Assembly: GCF_050611725.1 (NCBI RefSeq)
Contig: NZ_JBODJB010000001.1
Location: forward strand, 2,294,001 to 2,358,000
Direction: 5' to 3'
Length of the DNA stretch: 64,000 nucleotides
DNA from: Ferruginibacter sp050611725
Lineage (GTDB): Bacteria; Bacteroidota; Bacteroidia; Chitinophagales; Chitinophagaceae
The position numbers and the translations under genes were made by a program. This document shows positions 8,641-17,102 of this stretch, piece by piece (the stretch's first letter is position 1; every line of letters begins with the position of its first letter). A model generated the notes under the pieces. It searched no databases. It was not told where the DNA came from and worked only from the letters and a program-made list of their open reading frames with translations.

Positions 8641-9558
8641 TCAATTCACCACAACTCTTTTTGTCTCCTTCATATCACCCATAGAAAAAATAAGCGTATA
8701 TACACCAGGGTTAAAATCACATACATGTACATGCCCGCTATTGAGTCCGGGCAGAGCAGACATATCGGTATCATATACAAGTTTACCAGCTGCATCTAAA
8801 ACCTTTACATTCATTGAGCCTGCTTTATCAGCGTTAAAATATACCATTAACTGCCCCGGTCGTGTAATAGGGTTAGGGCTGACCTTAGTGATCAGTTTAT
8901 TTGTGGCATGAGTATTTTTGAACATTTTAATTTCACTCAGTTTTTCTCCCCCTTCTTCATCAACAATCGCCAGTTCATAATAAACAAACCGGCTATTGCC
9001 AACATTATTATCAGTATAACTATAGTTTTGAATAGCAGTAGAACTGCCCGTAGCCTTTACTTTAGCAATCTCAGTAAAGTTAATTCCATCCGTACTTCTT
9101 CGTACCGAGAAATGATCGGTATTGACTTCTGTAGCAGTTGTCCAGTTCAACAATGCTTTTTTATCTGCCGCTACAACATTGAATTTGTTCAGAATAACAG
9201 GCGTAGTTGTTGATGCTGTAAACTGTCCTCTCATTCCTGTAAAACTGCCTGCATCACCATGTAATTCACAAACATACTTATATGTGCCGGCTGCAGTAAC
9301 AGTATAATCATACGATGTTACGCTACCTAAAGACCCACTAAAAATGGCAGTAGCTCCAATTGGCACTCCACCGGCAACACCATTGCTTGATGCATTGTGA
9401 AAGCCGGAAAATGTAAAATGAATAACATCCCCAACATTGACATTTACGTTGGACGGACTGAATTGAAAATTGGTAGCAGCAATTGTAATGATACTTGCTT
9501 TGGCGGCAATGGTCACGAAAAACAAGGTAATAAAAAACAAAGCGTATAATTTTTTCAT
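8641..9558 (-). CDS. Secreted cupredoxin-domain protein with T9SS type A sorting domain
   Basis: Start set at the ATG giving MKKLYALFFITLFFVTIAAK, a standard signal peptide; an ATG nine bases upstream only adds MHV. Residues 22-115 form a plastocyanin/azurin-like domain. The type 1 copper ligands are visible: His in GFHNAS, then Cys, His and Met in YVCELHGDAGSFTGMRG. A fibronectin-like region follows (LNWTTATEVNTDHFSVRRS), common in T9SS cargo. The last 85 residues are a type A C-terminal sorting domain (VSPNPITRPGQ through GVYTLIFSMGDMKETKRVVV). This predicts export across the outer membrane and surface attachment or release. Role as electron carrier or copper-binding protein is inferred. 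Confidence 0.88.
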   Translation of the reverse strand: MKKLYALFFITLFFVTIAAKASIITIAATNFQFSPSNVNVNVGDVIHFTFSGFHNASSNGVAGGVPIGATAIFSGSLGSVTSYDYTVTAAGTYKYVCELHGDAGSFTGMRGQFTASTTTPVILNKFNVVAADKKALLNWTTATEVNTDHFSVRRSTDGINFTEIAKVKATGSSTAIQNYSYTDNNVGNSRFVYYELAIVDEEGGEKLSEIKMFKNTHATNKLITKVSPNPITRPGQLMVYFNADKAGSMNVKVLDAAGKLVYDTDMSALPGLNSGHVHVCDFNPGVYTLIFSMGDMKETKRVVVN

Positions 9559-9673
9559 AACATGCAATTTGGTCTCCTAAGTAATATCTTTAATCTAACA
9601 TATTATAATTTTTTGTGTAAAAATTAGGTCACATTTATACATCTAAACTGTTTTACCACTCAACCAATTTCGT

Positions 9674-9702
9674 TTTGCTTTGTTGTTTATCCTTTAATTT
9701 TG
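9674..9702 (+). promoter_or_regulatory. Predicted promoter for the DUF4249 gene
   Basis: TTTG (9674-9677), 17 bases, TAATTTTG (9695-9702). The ATG begins at 9707, so the expected transcription start falls on or next to it and the mRNA would be leaderless. Confidence 0.55.
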
Positions 9703-9706
9703 CAAT

Positions 9707-10588
9707 ATGATTAGGATATTGATTGTTTTAGCAAGCGTACTTTTTCTATCGAGCTGCGAAAAAGATATAAATTTTGATTTGAAAGATGCACCCAATGTAT
9801 TGGTGGTAGATGCTAATATTGAAAACGACAAACCGCCTGTAGTAGTGCTTACTAAAAGCTTTAATTTTTTTGATAGTATCAATCCCTCATTATTGGTAGG
9901 TTCATTCGTACATGATGCTGTTGTAACTATGTCTAATGGAACCCTGACTCATCAATTGAAGGAGTTTACTGTACCCTTATCTAATGGGTATAGTTATTCG
10001 TACTACACACTTGACCCTGCTAACCCGGCAACGGCTTTCAATGGAGCGGTAAATACAAATTATTCTTTAAAGATTGTTGCTGAAGGAGAGGAGTATAATG
10101 CTATTACATCAATTCCCGCTATATCCAAAAAACCTGATTCTCTTTGGTGGAAACCGGCACCATTTACAGATGACACCTCAAAAATTGTATTGATGGTAAA
10201 AGCCACCGACCCTCCCGGCCTGGGTAACTATATCAGGTATTTTACTCAAAAGAACAGTGGTAATTTTTTACCCGGCGACAATTCAGTTTTTGATGACAAT
10301 ATAATTGACGGCTCTACATATCAATTACAACTAGACCCCGGTGTAGACAGAAACAATAAAGTGGATTTCGACAGTAATTATTTTCACAGGGGAGATACCA
10401 TTACAATGAAGCTGTGCAATATTGATAAAACTACTTATACTTTCTGGAGTACATGGGAGTTTGCCCAGGGTAGCATTGGCAATCCTTTTAGTCAACCAAA
10501 TAAAGTAATTGGCAATATAAGCAATGGGGCATTAGGGGCATTTTATGGTTATGCCGCCTATTATAAAACATTAATTGTTCCTAAATAA
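9707..10588 (+). CDS. DUF4249-family lipoprotein
   Basis: Lipoprotein of 293 residues with a short signal and lipobox LSSC at about residue 17 (MIRILIVLASVLFLSSCEKD). The opening of the mature protein, INFDLKDAPNVLVVDANIEN followed by PPVVVLTKSFNFFDS, is characteristic of DUF4249, a Bacteroidota family usually encoded beside TonB-dependent receptors. No receptor is present here, and the protein is shorter than the 350-400 residues I would expect. It may act at the cell surface; function unknown. The start is firm because of the signal peptide, even though the predicted promoter leaves essentially no leader. Confidence 0.8.
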   Translation: MIRILIVLASVLFLSSCEKDINFDLKDAPNVLVVDANIENDKPPVVVLTKSFNFFDSINPSLLVGSFVHDAVVTMSNGTLTHQLKEFTVPLSNGYSYSYYTLDPANPATAFNGAVNTNYSLKIVAEGEEYNAITSIPAISKKPDSLWWKPAPFTDDTSKIVLMVKATDPPGLGNYIRYFTQKNSGNFLPGDNSVFDDNIIDGSTYQLQLDPGVDRNNKVDFDSNYFHRGDTITMKLCNIDKTTYTFWSTWEFAQGSIGNPFSQPNKVIGNISNGALGAFYGYAAYYKTLIVPK

Positions 10589-10599
10589 CCATCACAGAT

Positions 10600-10607
10600 T
10601 ATATTTG
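10600..10607 (+). promoter_or_regulatory. Predicted -7 element for trxB
   Basis: TATATTTG, a perfect TAnnTTTG, lies 32 bases before the trxB ATG. An ATTG at 10574-10577 sits 22 bases upstream as a possible -33. An AAGGAGAAA ribosome-binding site follows at about 10622. Confidence 0.5.
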
Positions 10608-10639
10608 CAGACTTTAATTTACAAGGAGAAAAATAAAAT

Positions 10640-11587
10640 ATGGATACTAACACAAACGAAAAAGTTCATTGTTTAATAATCGGATCCGGCCCGGCAGGTT
10701 ATACAGCAGCAATATATGCAAGTAGGGCAGGATTAAATCCTGTATTATATCAGGGTATTCAACCGGGTGGACAGTTGACCATCACAACTGAAGTAGAAAA
10801 TTATCCCGGATATCCGGAAGGTATTCAGGGCCCCGATATGATGGTTCATTTTGAAAATCAGGCCAAAAGAATGGGAGCCGATATACGCTACGGTCTTGCA
10901 ACAAAAGTTGACTTTTCATCTCAACCATATAAAGTAGAAATCGATGAAGAGAAATGGATAGAGGCTAATGCAATTATTATCTCAACCGGTGCCAGTGCAA
11001 AATGGCTTGGCCTTGAAAGCGAACAACGTTTAAACGGTTATGGTGTAAGCGCCTGTGCGGTTTGCGATGGTTTCTTTTTCAAAGGAAAAGAAGTAGCCAT
11101 TGTTGGCGCAGGCGATACTGCTGCGGAAGAAGCACTGTATCTTTCTAAAATATGTTCTCAGGTACACATGATCGTTAGAAAAGGAGAGATGAGAGCAAGT
11201 AAAGTAATGCAGGAAAGAGTATTGGCTGCACAAAATATTACTGTTTACTGGCATAGCGAAACCGATGAAGTGTTAGGAGATAAAAAAGTAGAAGCGGTAA
11301 GAATAAAGAACAATCAAACAAACACAACTCAGGAAATACCTGTTAGCGCTTTCTTTGTTGCTATCGGACATCAACCTAACAGCGATATTTTTAAACCTTG
11401 GATCAATATGGACGAAGCCGGCTATATCAAAACCATACCGGGCACATCTAAAACAAATATTGAAGGTGTTTTTGCAGGTGGAGATGTGCAAGATAAAATT
11501 TACCGTCAAGCCGTAACTGCCGCAGGTAGCGGTTGCATGGCTGCGTTAGATGCAGAGAGGTATTTGAGTGAGAAAGGGCTTCATTAA
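10640..11587 (+). CDS. trxB: Thioredoxin-disulfide reductase
   Basis: Cytosolic flavoenzyme passing electrons from NADPH to thioredoxin. The 315-residue length is standard. FAD site IGSGPAGYTAAIYASRA, redox-active CAVC in SACAVCDGFFF, NADPH site VGAGDTAAEEALYLS, and the C-terminal FAD motif GVFAGGDVQDKIYRQAVTAA are all present. It has its own promoter-like box and a good purine-rich ribosome site. It is followed after 94 bases by folB on the same strand, with an inverted repeat between them. Confidence 0.97.
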   Translation: MDTNTNEKVHCLIIGSGPAGYTAAIYASRAGLNPVLYQGIQPGGQLTITTEVENYPGYPEGIQGPDMMVHFENQAKRMGADIRYGLATKVDFSSQPYKVEIDEEKWIEANAIIISTGASAKWLGLESEQRLNGYGVSACAVCDGFFFKGKEVAIVGAGDTAAEEALYLSKICSQVHMIVRKGEMRASKVMQERVLAAQNITVYWHSETDEVLGDKKVEAVRIKNNQTNTTQEIPVSAFFVAIGHQPNSDIFKPWINMDEAGYIKTIPGTSKTNIEGVFAGGDVQDKIYRQAVTAAGSGCMAALDAERYLSEKGLH

Positions 11588-11601
11588 GTTTATAGTTCAT
11601 T

Positions 11602-11680
11602 GTTTTTAGTTCATTGACAGTGGAGCTTTAATTGTGTCTTTGAAGTAAAAACTACGAAATATAAAGTATAAACTAAAAAC
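11602..11680. repeat. Inverted repeat between trxB and folB
   Basis: GTTTTTAGTTCAT (11602-11614) pairs with ATAAACTAAAAAC (11668-11680) at 12 of 13 positions around a 53-base spacer. The right arm ends one base before the folB start codon at 11682, so folding could hide the folB ribosome site. Confidence 0.5.
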
Positions 11681-11681
11681 C

Positions 11682-12032
11682 ATGTTATCCATCCACCTAA
11701 ACAAACTGAAATTTCACTCTTTTCATGGAATGCATGAAGAAGAGAAAGTATTGGGCAATGAACTTGAATTGAATATTACCGTGCTTGTAAGAAATGAAGA
11801 AAAGATCGTTTCGTTGAAGCAAACAGTGAATTATGTTACGCTATATGAAATAATCAAGCAAAGAATGGATAAACCAACTCCCTTATTGGAAACTGTGGCA
11901 CAAGATTTGGCAGACCTTATAACAGCATTCGATAATCGGATCAGTTCAGTAGATATTAATATTAAAAAATTAAATCCACCTATACACAATTTTCACGGAC
12001 AAATTAGTGTTAGTTATAAAAAGGAAATGTAA
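11682..12032 (+). CDS. folB: Dihydroneopterin aldolase
   Basis: Folate-pathway enzyme converting 7,8-dihydroneopterin to 6-hydroxymethyl-dihydropterin and glycolaldehyde. At 116 residues it has the usual size. It opens LNKLKFHSFHGMHEEEKVLGNELELNITV, which contains the HGxxxxExxxGxxF-like core, and has the DLADLI helix and the IHNFHGQISV end. Its stop lies one base before the next start (12034), so it is probably translated with the TPR gene. Other folate genes in the window are a 5-formyl-THF cyclo-ligase (17.6 kb) and folP (41.5 kb), all apart. Confidence 0.92.
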   Translation: MLSIHLNKLKFHSFHGMHEEEKVLGNELELNITVLVRNEEKIVSLKQTVNYVTLYEIIKQRMDKPTPLLETVAQDLADLITAFDNRISSVDINIKKLNPPIHNFHGQISVSYKKEM

Positions 12033-12033
12033 G

Positions 12034-12789
12034 ATGAAAGCGCTATTTACTTTTTGGCTACTGTTGCTTTCTTGCGTAGCAGGCTTTTCGCAAGATGTAA
12101 CAGCTATGATTAAAGAAGCTGATAGATTGGAAGCAATTCCCGACGAGACAAAAGCTTTTTTGAAATTTAAAGATATTATAAAAATTGCACCTACCAATGT
12201 TTATTCACTATCTAAATGCAGTGAATTGTGTGCACGGATCGGAAAAAGACAAACAAATAAAACGATCAGGGAAGAATTTTATACCGCAGCTAAATCATTC
12301 GCAGAAACGGCTTTAAAGGTAGACCCTAAAAGTTCTGATGCAAATTGTGCAATGGCCATGGCTTTGGGTCATATATCTATGAGCAAGAGTAATAAAGAAA
12401 AGATCAACTCTGCAAAAGACCTCAAAAAATATGTTGACCTGGCTATAAAAGCCGATGCAAATAATTACAAAGCCTGGCATATCCTTGGTAGATGGCATTA
12501 TGAGATAAGCGACCTGTCTGCATTGGAAAAAGCAGCGGTTAAAGTATTGTATGGAGGTATGCCACCGGCTTCATTAAAAACAGCAATTACTTGCTTCGAA
12601 AAAGCTAAAGCTTTAACAGGCGCAGGTTTTGTTTTAAATTATTACGAGCTGGCAAGAGCCTATAAACGAAACGACCAGAAACAAAAAGCTATTGATACGC
12701 TGAAAGCAATGCTCAATCTCCCCAACGCCACAGAATCTGATGCAGCTACAAAAGCAGAAGGCAAAAAACTCATTGCTGCCTGGGAATAG
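12034..12789 (+). CDS. Exported TPR protein, RMD1-like
   Basis: Start set at ATG 12034, giving a signal peptide (MKALFTFWLLLLSCVAGFSQ) and 251 residues; an upstream TTG would put a charged tail before it. The mature protein is helical and TPR-like, with repeated Ala-rich helices such as FAETALKVDPKSSDANCAMA and YVDLAIKADANNYKAWHILG. It matches Bacteroidota proteins related to eukaryotic regulator of microtubule dynamics (FAM82). The final repeat is LNYYELARAYKRNDQKQKAI. It begins one base after folB ends. Probably a periplasmic scaffold; no enzymatic motif seen. Confidence 0.8.
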   Translation: MKALFTFWLLLLSCVAGFSQDVTAMIKEADRLEAIPDETKAFLKFKDIIKIAPTNVYSLSKCSELCARIGKRQTNKTIREEFYTAAKSFAETALKVDPKSSDANCAMAMALGHISMSKSNKEKINSAKDLKKYVDLAIKADANNYKAWHILGRWHYEISDLSALEKAAVKVLYGGMPPASLKTAITCFEKAKALTGAGFVLNYYELARAYKRNDQKQKAIDTLKAMLNLPNATESDAATKAEGKKLIAAWE

Positions 12790-12830
12790 TTTTTCATGAT
12801 GAACGGTATCTTCTGTAAAATTCTTTTATT

Positions 12831-12838
12831 TACCTTCG
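12831..12838 (+). promoter_or_regulatory. Possible -7 element for the M1 peptidase gene
   Basis: TACCTTCG matches TAnnTTTG with C for the third T, a tolerated variant. It lies 19 bases before the ATG at 12858. No clear -33 is seen. Confidence 0.3.
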
Positions 12839-12857
12839 GATAAATAAATTATTATCG

Positions 12858-14819
12858 ATGACAATTAAAGGTTTAATGCCACTGATATGCTTCAGTTTCA
12901 TTGCTAGTTTTTCTTATGCACAAACTGAAGATACTTTTGAATCAAAATATGATTCCCGTAAATTATTCTCACCACAATTTTACCCCACGGGTGGCACAGA
13001 AACCAGAGCCGCTAACGGAGAACCCGGAGTAGGGTATTGGCAAAACAGAGCTGATTATAACGTCAATGTTTCGCTGAATGATAAAACGAATGAAATAAAG
13101 GGGAGTGAAACAATCACTTATCAAAACAATAGTCCGCAGGCATTAACCTACTTGTGGGTTCAGTTAGATCAAAATCTGTTTACGCAACGAAGCAGAGGTA
13201 AGTCTAAATTACCGATCGATGTTCGAAGTCGTTATGGTGATAGCAAAAGCACATTTGATGGCGGTTACAATATTACAAGTGTAAAATACGAAGATGGAAG
13301 TGCTGCTGATTATGTGATCACTGATACAAGAATGCAAATACGTTTAAAAAATGCTGTAAAAGCAAAGGGAGATATCATTAAATTAAATATCGAATACTCA
13401 TTTACGTTACCTGATTACGGTGCTGACAGATGTGGTATTCAACCAACAAAAAATGGTAATATCTACGCAGTAGCGCAATGGTACCCACGTATGTGCGTAT
13501 ATGATGATATAGTAGGATGGAATACTTTACCATATACCGGAGCCAGTGAGTTCTATTTAGAGTATGGCGATTTTGATTTTAATATTACTGTACCTGCATC
13601 GCATATTGTAGTTGCCAGCGGTGAGCTGTTAAATCCTGCTGAAGTATTAACCGCAAAGCAACTAACCAAATACAACGAAGCTAAACAAAGCGATAAAACT
13701 GTTATAATTCGTTCTGCATCTGAAGTAACCAATGCTTCTTCAAGACCGGCAGCTAATACATTAACCTGGCATTTTAAGATCAGCAATGCCAGAGATATTT
13801 CATGGGCTTCTTCAAAAGCATTTATTTGGGATGGAGCAAAGATCAATTTACCGAGTGGCAAAACGGCATTCGCAACTAGCGTATATCCCGTAGAAAGTGA
13901 AGGCAAAAAAGCATGGAGCAGAGCAACCGAATATACAAAAGGCTCTATTGAAAATTACAGCAAACGCTGGATGGAATATCCTTATCCTACTGCATCAAAT
14001 GTTGCAAGTAATATCAGCGGTATGGAATATCCCGGAATAGTTTTCTGCGGATGGAAATCTGAAACCGATGGCTTGTTTGGTGTAACGGATCATGAGTTTG
14101 GACATACATGGTTCCCAATGATCGTAGGCAGTAATGAACGTAAATACGGTTGGATGGATGAAGGTTTTAATACATTCATCAATTCTTTGGCAGATGATGA
14201 TTTTAATAATGGCGAATATAAAAGTGATCCGATGGATATGACCATGATGGCCAATTATATGTTTAGTAAAAAAAGCGAAGCCGTGCTAACAACGCCAGAT
14301 GCAATGAAGGAATCTAACATCGGCATTGCATTATATTACAAACCGGGCTTGGGTTTAGAGTTGTTGCGTAATGAGATCATTGGTGCAGATCGTTTCGATT
14401 ATGCTTTTAAAGATTACATAAAAAAATGGGCATACAAACATCCTACACCTTGGGATTTTTTCAGAACAATGGATAATGGAACAGGTGAGGATCTTAGCTG
14501 GTTCTGGAAAGGTTGGTTCATGGAAAATTATAAATTAGACCAAAGTATTCTTTCTGTTAAATACGAAAATGACCTTGAATCGAATGGTGCCATTGTAACC
14601 ATTGGCAATGTTGAAGAAATGGCAATGCCGGTGATCATCAGTTATACTACTGTAAGTGGTATAAGCGGTACAATAAAACTTCCGGTAGAAATATGGAACA
14701 ATAACAAACTATGGAAAGTTAAATTACCGACAAATGAAAAGATCAGTACGGTTGTAATTGATCCTGCTAAAATATATCCGGATATAAACTATAAAAACAA
14801 TAGCTGGAAATCAGAATAA
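12858..14819 (+). CDS. Exported M1-family zinc metallopeptidase
   Basis: 653-residue aminopeptidase-type protein with a signal peptide (MTIKGLMPLICFSFIASFSYAQ). An N-terminal beta-sandwich domain contains NVSLNDKTNEIKGSETITYQ. The catalytic domain has HEFGH at about residue 413 and the third zinc ligand Glu in WMDEGFNTF, spaced as in M1 enzymes. The substrate motif is SGMEYPGIVF in place of the classical GAMEN, a variant I associate with Bacteroidota exported members. Likely periplasmic peptide degradation. A bidirectional terminator follows. Confidence 0.92.
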   Translation: MTIKGLMPLICFSFIASFSYAQTEDTFESKYDSRKLFSPQFYPTGGTETRAANGEPGVGYWQNRADYNVNVSLNDKTNEIKGSETITYQNNSPQALTYLWVQLDQNLFTQRSRGKSKLPIDVRSRYGDSKSTFDGGYNITSVKYEDGSAADYVITDTRMQIRLKNAVKAKGDIIKLNIEYSFTLPDYGADRCGIQPTKNGNIYAVAQWYPRMCVYDDIVGWNTLPYTGASEFYLEYGDFDFNITVPASHIVVASGELLNPAEVLTAKQLTKYNEAKQSDKTVIIRSASEVTNASSRPAANTLTWHFKISNARDISWASSKAFIWDGAKINLPSGKTAFATSVYPVESEGKKAWSRATEYTKGSIENYSKRWMEYPYPTASNVASNISGMEYPGIVFCGWKSETDGLFGVTDHEFGHTWFPMIVGSNERKYGWMDEGFNTFINSLADDDFNNGEYKSDPMDMTMMANYMFSKKSEAVLTTPDAMKESNIGIALYYKPGLGLELLRNEIIGADRFDYAFKDYIKKWAYKHPTPWDFFRTMDNGTGEDLSWFWKGWFMENYKLDQSILSVKYENDLESNGAIVTIGNVEEMAMPVIISYTTVSGISGTIKLPVEIWNNNKLWKVKLPTNEKISTVVIDPAKIYPDINYKNNSWKSE

Positions 14820-14841
14820 TTTTTGAAAAGGATATCAAATA

Positions 14842-14873
14842 AAAACGCTGCACCGATGTTCTGCAGCGTTTTT
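14842..14873. terminator. Bidirectional rho-independent terminator
   Basis: AAAACGCTGCA (14842-14852) pairs with TGCAGCGTTTT around a short loop and runs into TTTATTTT. It ends both the M1 peptidase gene and the MATE gene, whose stop is at 14877 on -. Confidence 0.85.
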
Positions 14874-14876
14874 ATT

Positions 14877-16241
14877 TTACGTTAATTGCTTATCAGTTTT
14901 CCACTTCCCACTCTTTAAAAATATAAATGACATGATGAGTATCACACTCCAGTAGACCACTTCATTGCTCCATGCCATGGCAAGAGAAACAAAATGCCAT
15001 TTCATAAAATAGAAGGAGTGCAGCAGGTAAAAAATTATTGCAACGATCTCAATCATTAAATTCACTTTTGTTTTGCCTGTTCCCGTTACTCCGTTCAACC
15101 AGATATTAGCCATACTCATAAACAACATACCCAAAGAAACAACTCTTGCTACAGGAATGCCGGCTTCTACAAACGCATCATCTTTTCCAAAAAGGCTGAA
15201 AAACAGCTCAGGAAAAATATTCAACAGTATTACCATTACCAAGCAAAAAGCAATACTCAACAGCATTGTTTTTGTGATCGCTTCCATCACTTTGTCTTCA
15301 CGTTTTTGACCCATTAAATTACTCACCACAACATTACTGGTACTTGCAAAGGCCCATACAAATACGCCGGCAAGCCCGAATACATTACGCATTACATTAC
15401 TGATGGCCTTATCCATTATATTTCCTCTTGCTTCAATTAAAAAGAAAAATATGAGCCATGTAGTTACACTAATAACATACTGAGCCACCAAAGGGGTAGA
15501 GACTTTAATAATAGCTTTATTGATTACTTTATCATACACGAAAGTTTTAAGCAGACCATATTTTTGCTGCAATCCTGTTTTGTTCAAAACCAAAAATACT
15601 ACAAGAAAACCCATTGCTTCAGCGATAACCGAGGCGACAGCTGCACCATTAAAGCCCATTTCAGGAAAACCAAAATGACCGTATATCAATACATAATCCA
15701 GCAAAATATTCAACAAGGCTTCGCAAATAAAACCAATCATCAATAGTCGACTATTAAGCGATGCAACGAGAAATGCATTTCCCATCTGAAATAAATACAA
15801 AAAAGGTAGCCCCAATATTCTGATGCGTAGAAAACTAATTTCCTGAGGATATGCATCTGCAGCTGCTACAGATTTTAAAATAAACGGAGCAATGATCCAT
15901 GTAAATGCAATGCCAATCAATGACAACTGTAAACAGATGCGAATGCCCTGAGATAAAATGATCTTAAAAGCACCGGTATCACCACTACCGGCATGCCTAC
16001 TGAAGACCGATTGCATGGCATTATTCAAACCATTACCCGCCACAGCAAAGATCAGGTAATAAACCCCTGTTATACCTGCATTACCAAGAGCCTCGGTATC
16101 ATATTTCCCCAAAAAAATACTATTTGTCAGCATATTAATCTGCGGAATCAGTATGGCGAGGGTAATGGGCAATGCAATAGATAAGATCTGCTTATAGCTG
16201 ACCTGCACCCGTAAATCTTTTATTATAGCAGTATTATCCAT
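14877..16241 (-). CDS. MATE-family efflux transporter
   Basis: 454-residue inner-membrane protein with about twelve hydrophobic segments in two similar halves, as in the multidrug and toxic compound extrusion family. Typical stretches are the first-helix LPITLAILIPQINMLTNSIF, GLGNAGITG-like turns, and GFICEALLNILLDYVLIYG, GFPEMGFNGAAVASVIAEA in the linker region. Expected to expel cationic drugs or metabolites by sodium or proton antiport; substrate cannot be read. A minus-strand promoter-like box stands seven bases before the ATG. Confidence 0.92.
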   Translation of the reverse strand: MDNTAIIKDLRVQVSYKQILSIALPITLAILIPQINMLTNSIFLGKYDTEALGNAGITGVYYLIFAVAGNGLNNAMQSVFSRHAGSGDTGAFKIILSQGIRICLQLSLIGIAFTWIIAPFILKSVAAADAYPQEISFLRIRILGLPFLYLFQMGNAFLVASLNSRLLMIGFICEALLNILLDYVLIYGHFGFPEMGFNGAAVASVIAEAMGFLVVFLVLNKTGLQQKYGLLKTFVYDKVINKAIIKVSTPLVAQYVISVTTWLIFFFLIEARGNIMDKAISNVMRNVFGLAGVFVWAFASTSNVVVSNLMGQKREDKVMEAITKTMLLSIAFCLVMVILLNIFPELFFSLFGKDDAFVEAGIPVARVVSLGMLFMSMANIWLNGVTGTGKTKVNLMIEIVAIIFYLLHSFYFMKWHFVSLAMAWSNEVVYWSVILIMSFIFLKSGKWKTDKQLT

Positions 16242-16248
16242 AAGTCGA

Positions 16249-16275
16249 CAAATTTATCTTATTTTGCCACTCAAA
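16249..16275 (-). promoter_or_regulatory. Predicted promoter for the MATE gene
   Basis: On the minus strand: TTTG (16275-16272), 15 bases, TAAATTTG (16256-16249). The spacing is slightly short. The start codon follows after seven bases, so the leader would be absent or only a few bases. Confidence 0.4.
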
Positions 16276-16283
16276 CTTTTTTA

Positions 16284-17102
16284 TTGACACCTTTATTTAG
16301 CATATCAGGTTCATTCATTAATTATACTGCTGCCCGTCTGTTTATAGAGGTGGGCGAGTGTAGTTTGTCATTTTTTATTTTGAATGAAGCAAATGAATTT
16401 ATAGCGGTTTCTGTTTTTCAGTTTACAGATAAATTACAAGCGGAAAAAGAAATTCAACATATTTTATATCACGAAGCTGTATTAAAAGAAAGATACAGAA
16501 GGGTTGATATTATCTATGTTTTTTCTGAATCGATATTGGCACCAAAAGCATTGACAGATATTGCTACCAACAAAGAAATGCTTGAGTTGGTATATGGCGA
16601 TTTTGCAGATAAAGCCATCAGAAGTGATTTTATGTACAAACAAAATGTACAAAATATTTACAGGATCCCAACTGTCATCGATAATGCTGTAAGCAATCAA
16701 TTCCCAACAGCAACCATCACACATCTTTATTCGGTTTTACCCGATGTGGTAAGTAACAAGGAAAATGTTTTATATACCATTTTCAGTCCGAAGCTTATCA
16801 TTGCCATATTAGTGAAGGATGGCAAATTACAGATCGTACAAAATTTCAGATATCAAACAGCCGAAGATGCTGCGTATTATTTGTTGAGTATTTGCAACAA
16901 TTTTGAAGCTGATATCAATCAAACCAATCTGATACTGACCGGTATGATCGATGTTTCTTCTCCTTTATATGCTGAGTTGTACAAATATTTCTTAAATACA
17001 TCATTTGGTACTTTGCCAGATCAGTTTCAATATTCGGATGAAATAAAAAATTATCCGGCACATTATTTCAGTCATTTATTCTCGATAGCTGCATGCGTAT
17101 AA
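16284..17102 (+). CDS. DUF3822-family protein
   Basis: 272-residue protein of a Bacteroidota family of unknown function. The start appears to be TTG at 16284, since no ATG occurs before about residue 95 and the conserved N-terminus (ARLFIEVGECSLSFFIL) lies just after it. The layout, an early beta-rich half and a later YTIFSPKLIIAILVKDGKLQ half, recalls the actin/Hsp70-like ATPase fold proposed for this family; this is recall, not proof. It overlaps the start of rsmD by ten bases, a tight coupling that suggests a role tied to rRNA modification or translation. Confidence 0.75.
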   Translation: MTPLFSISGSFINYTAARLFIEVGECSLSFFILNEANEFIAVSVFQFTDKLQAEKEIQHILYHEAVLKERYRRVDIIYVFSESILAPKALTDIATNKEMLELVYGDFADKAIRSDFMYKQNVQNIYRIPTVIDNAVSNQFPTATITHLYSVLPDVVSNKENVLYTIFSPKLIIAILVKDGKLQIVQNFRYQTAEDAAYYLLSICNNFEADINQTNLILTGMIDVSSPLYAELYKYFLNTSFGTLPDQFQYSDEIKNYPAHYFSHLFSIAACV

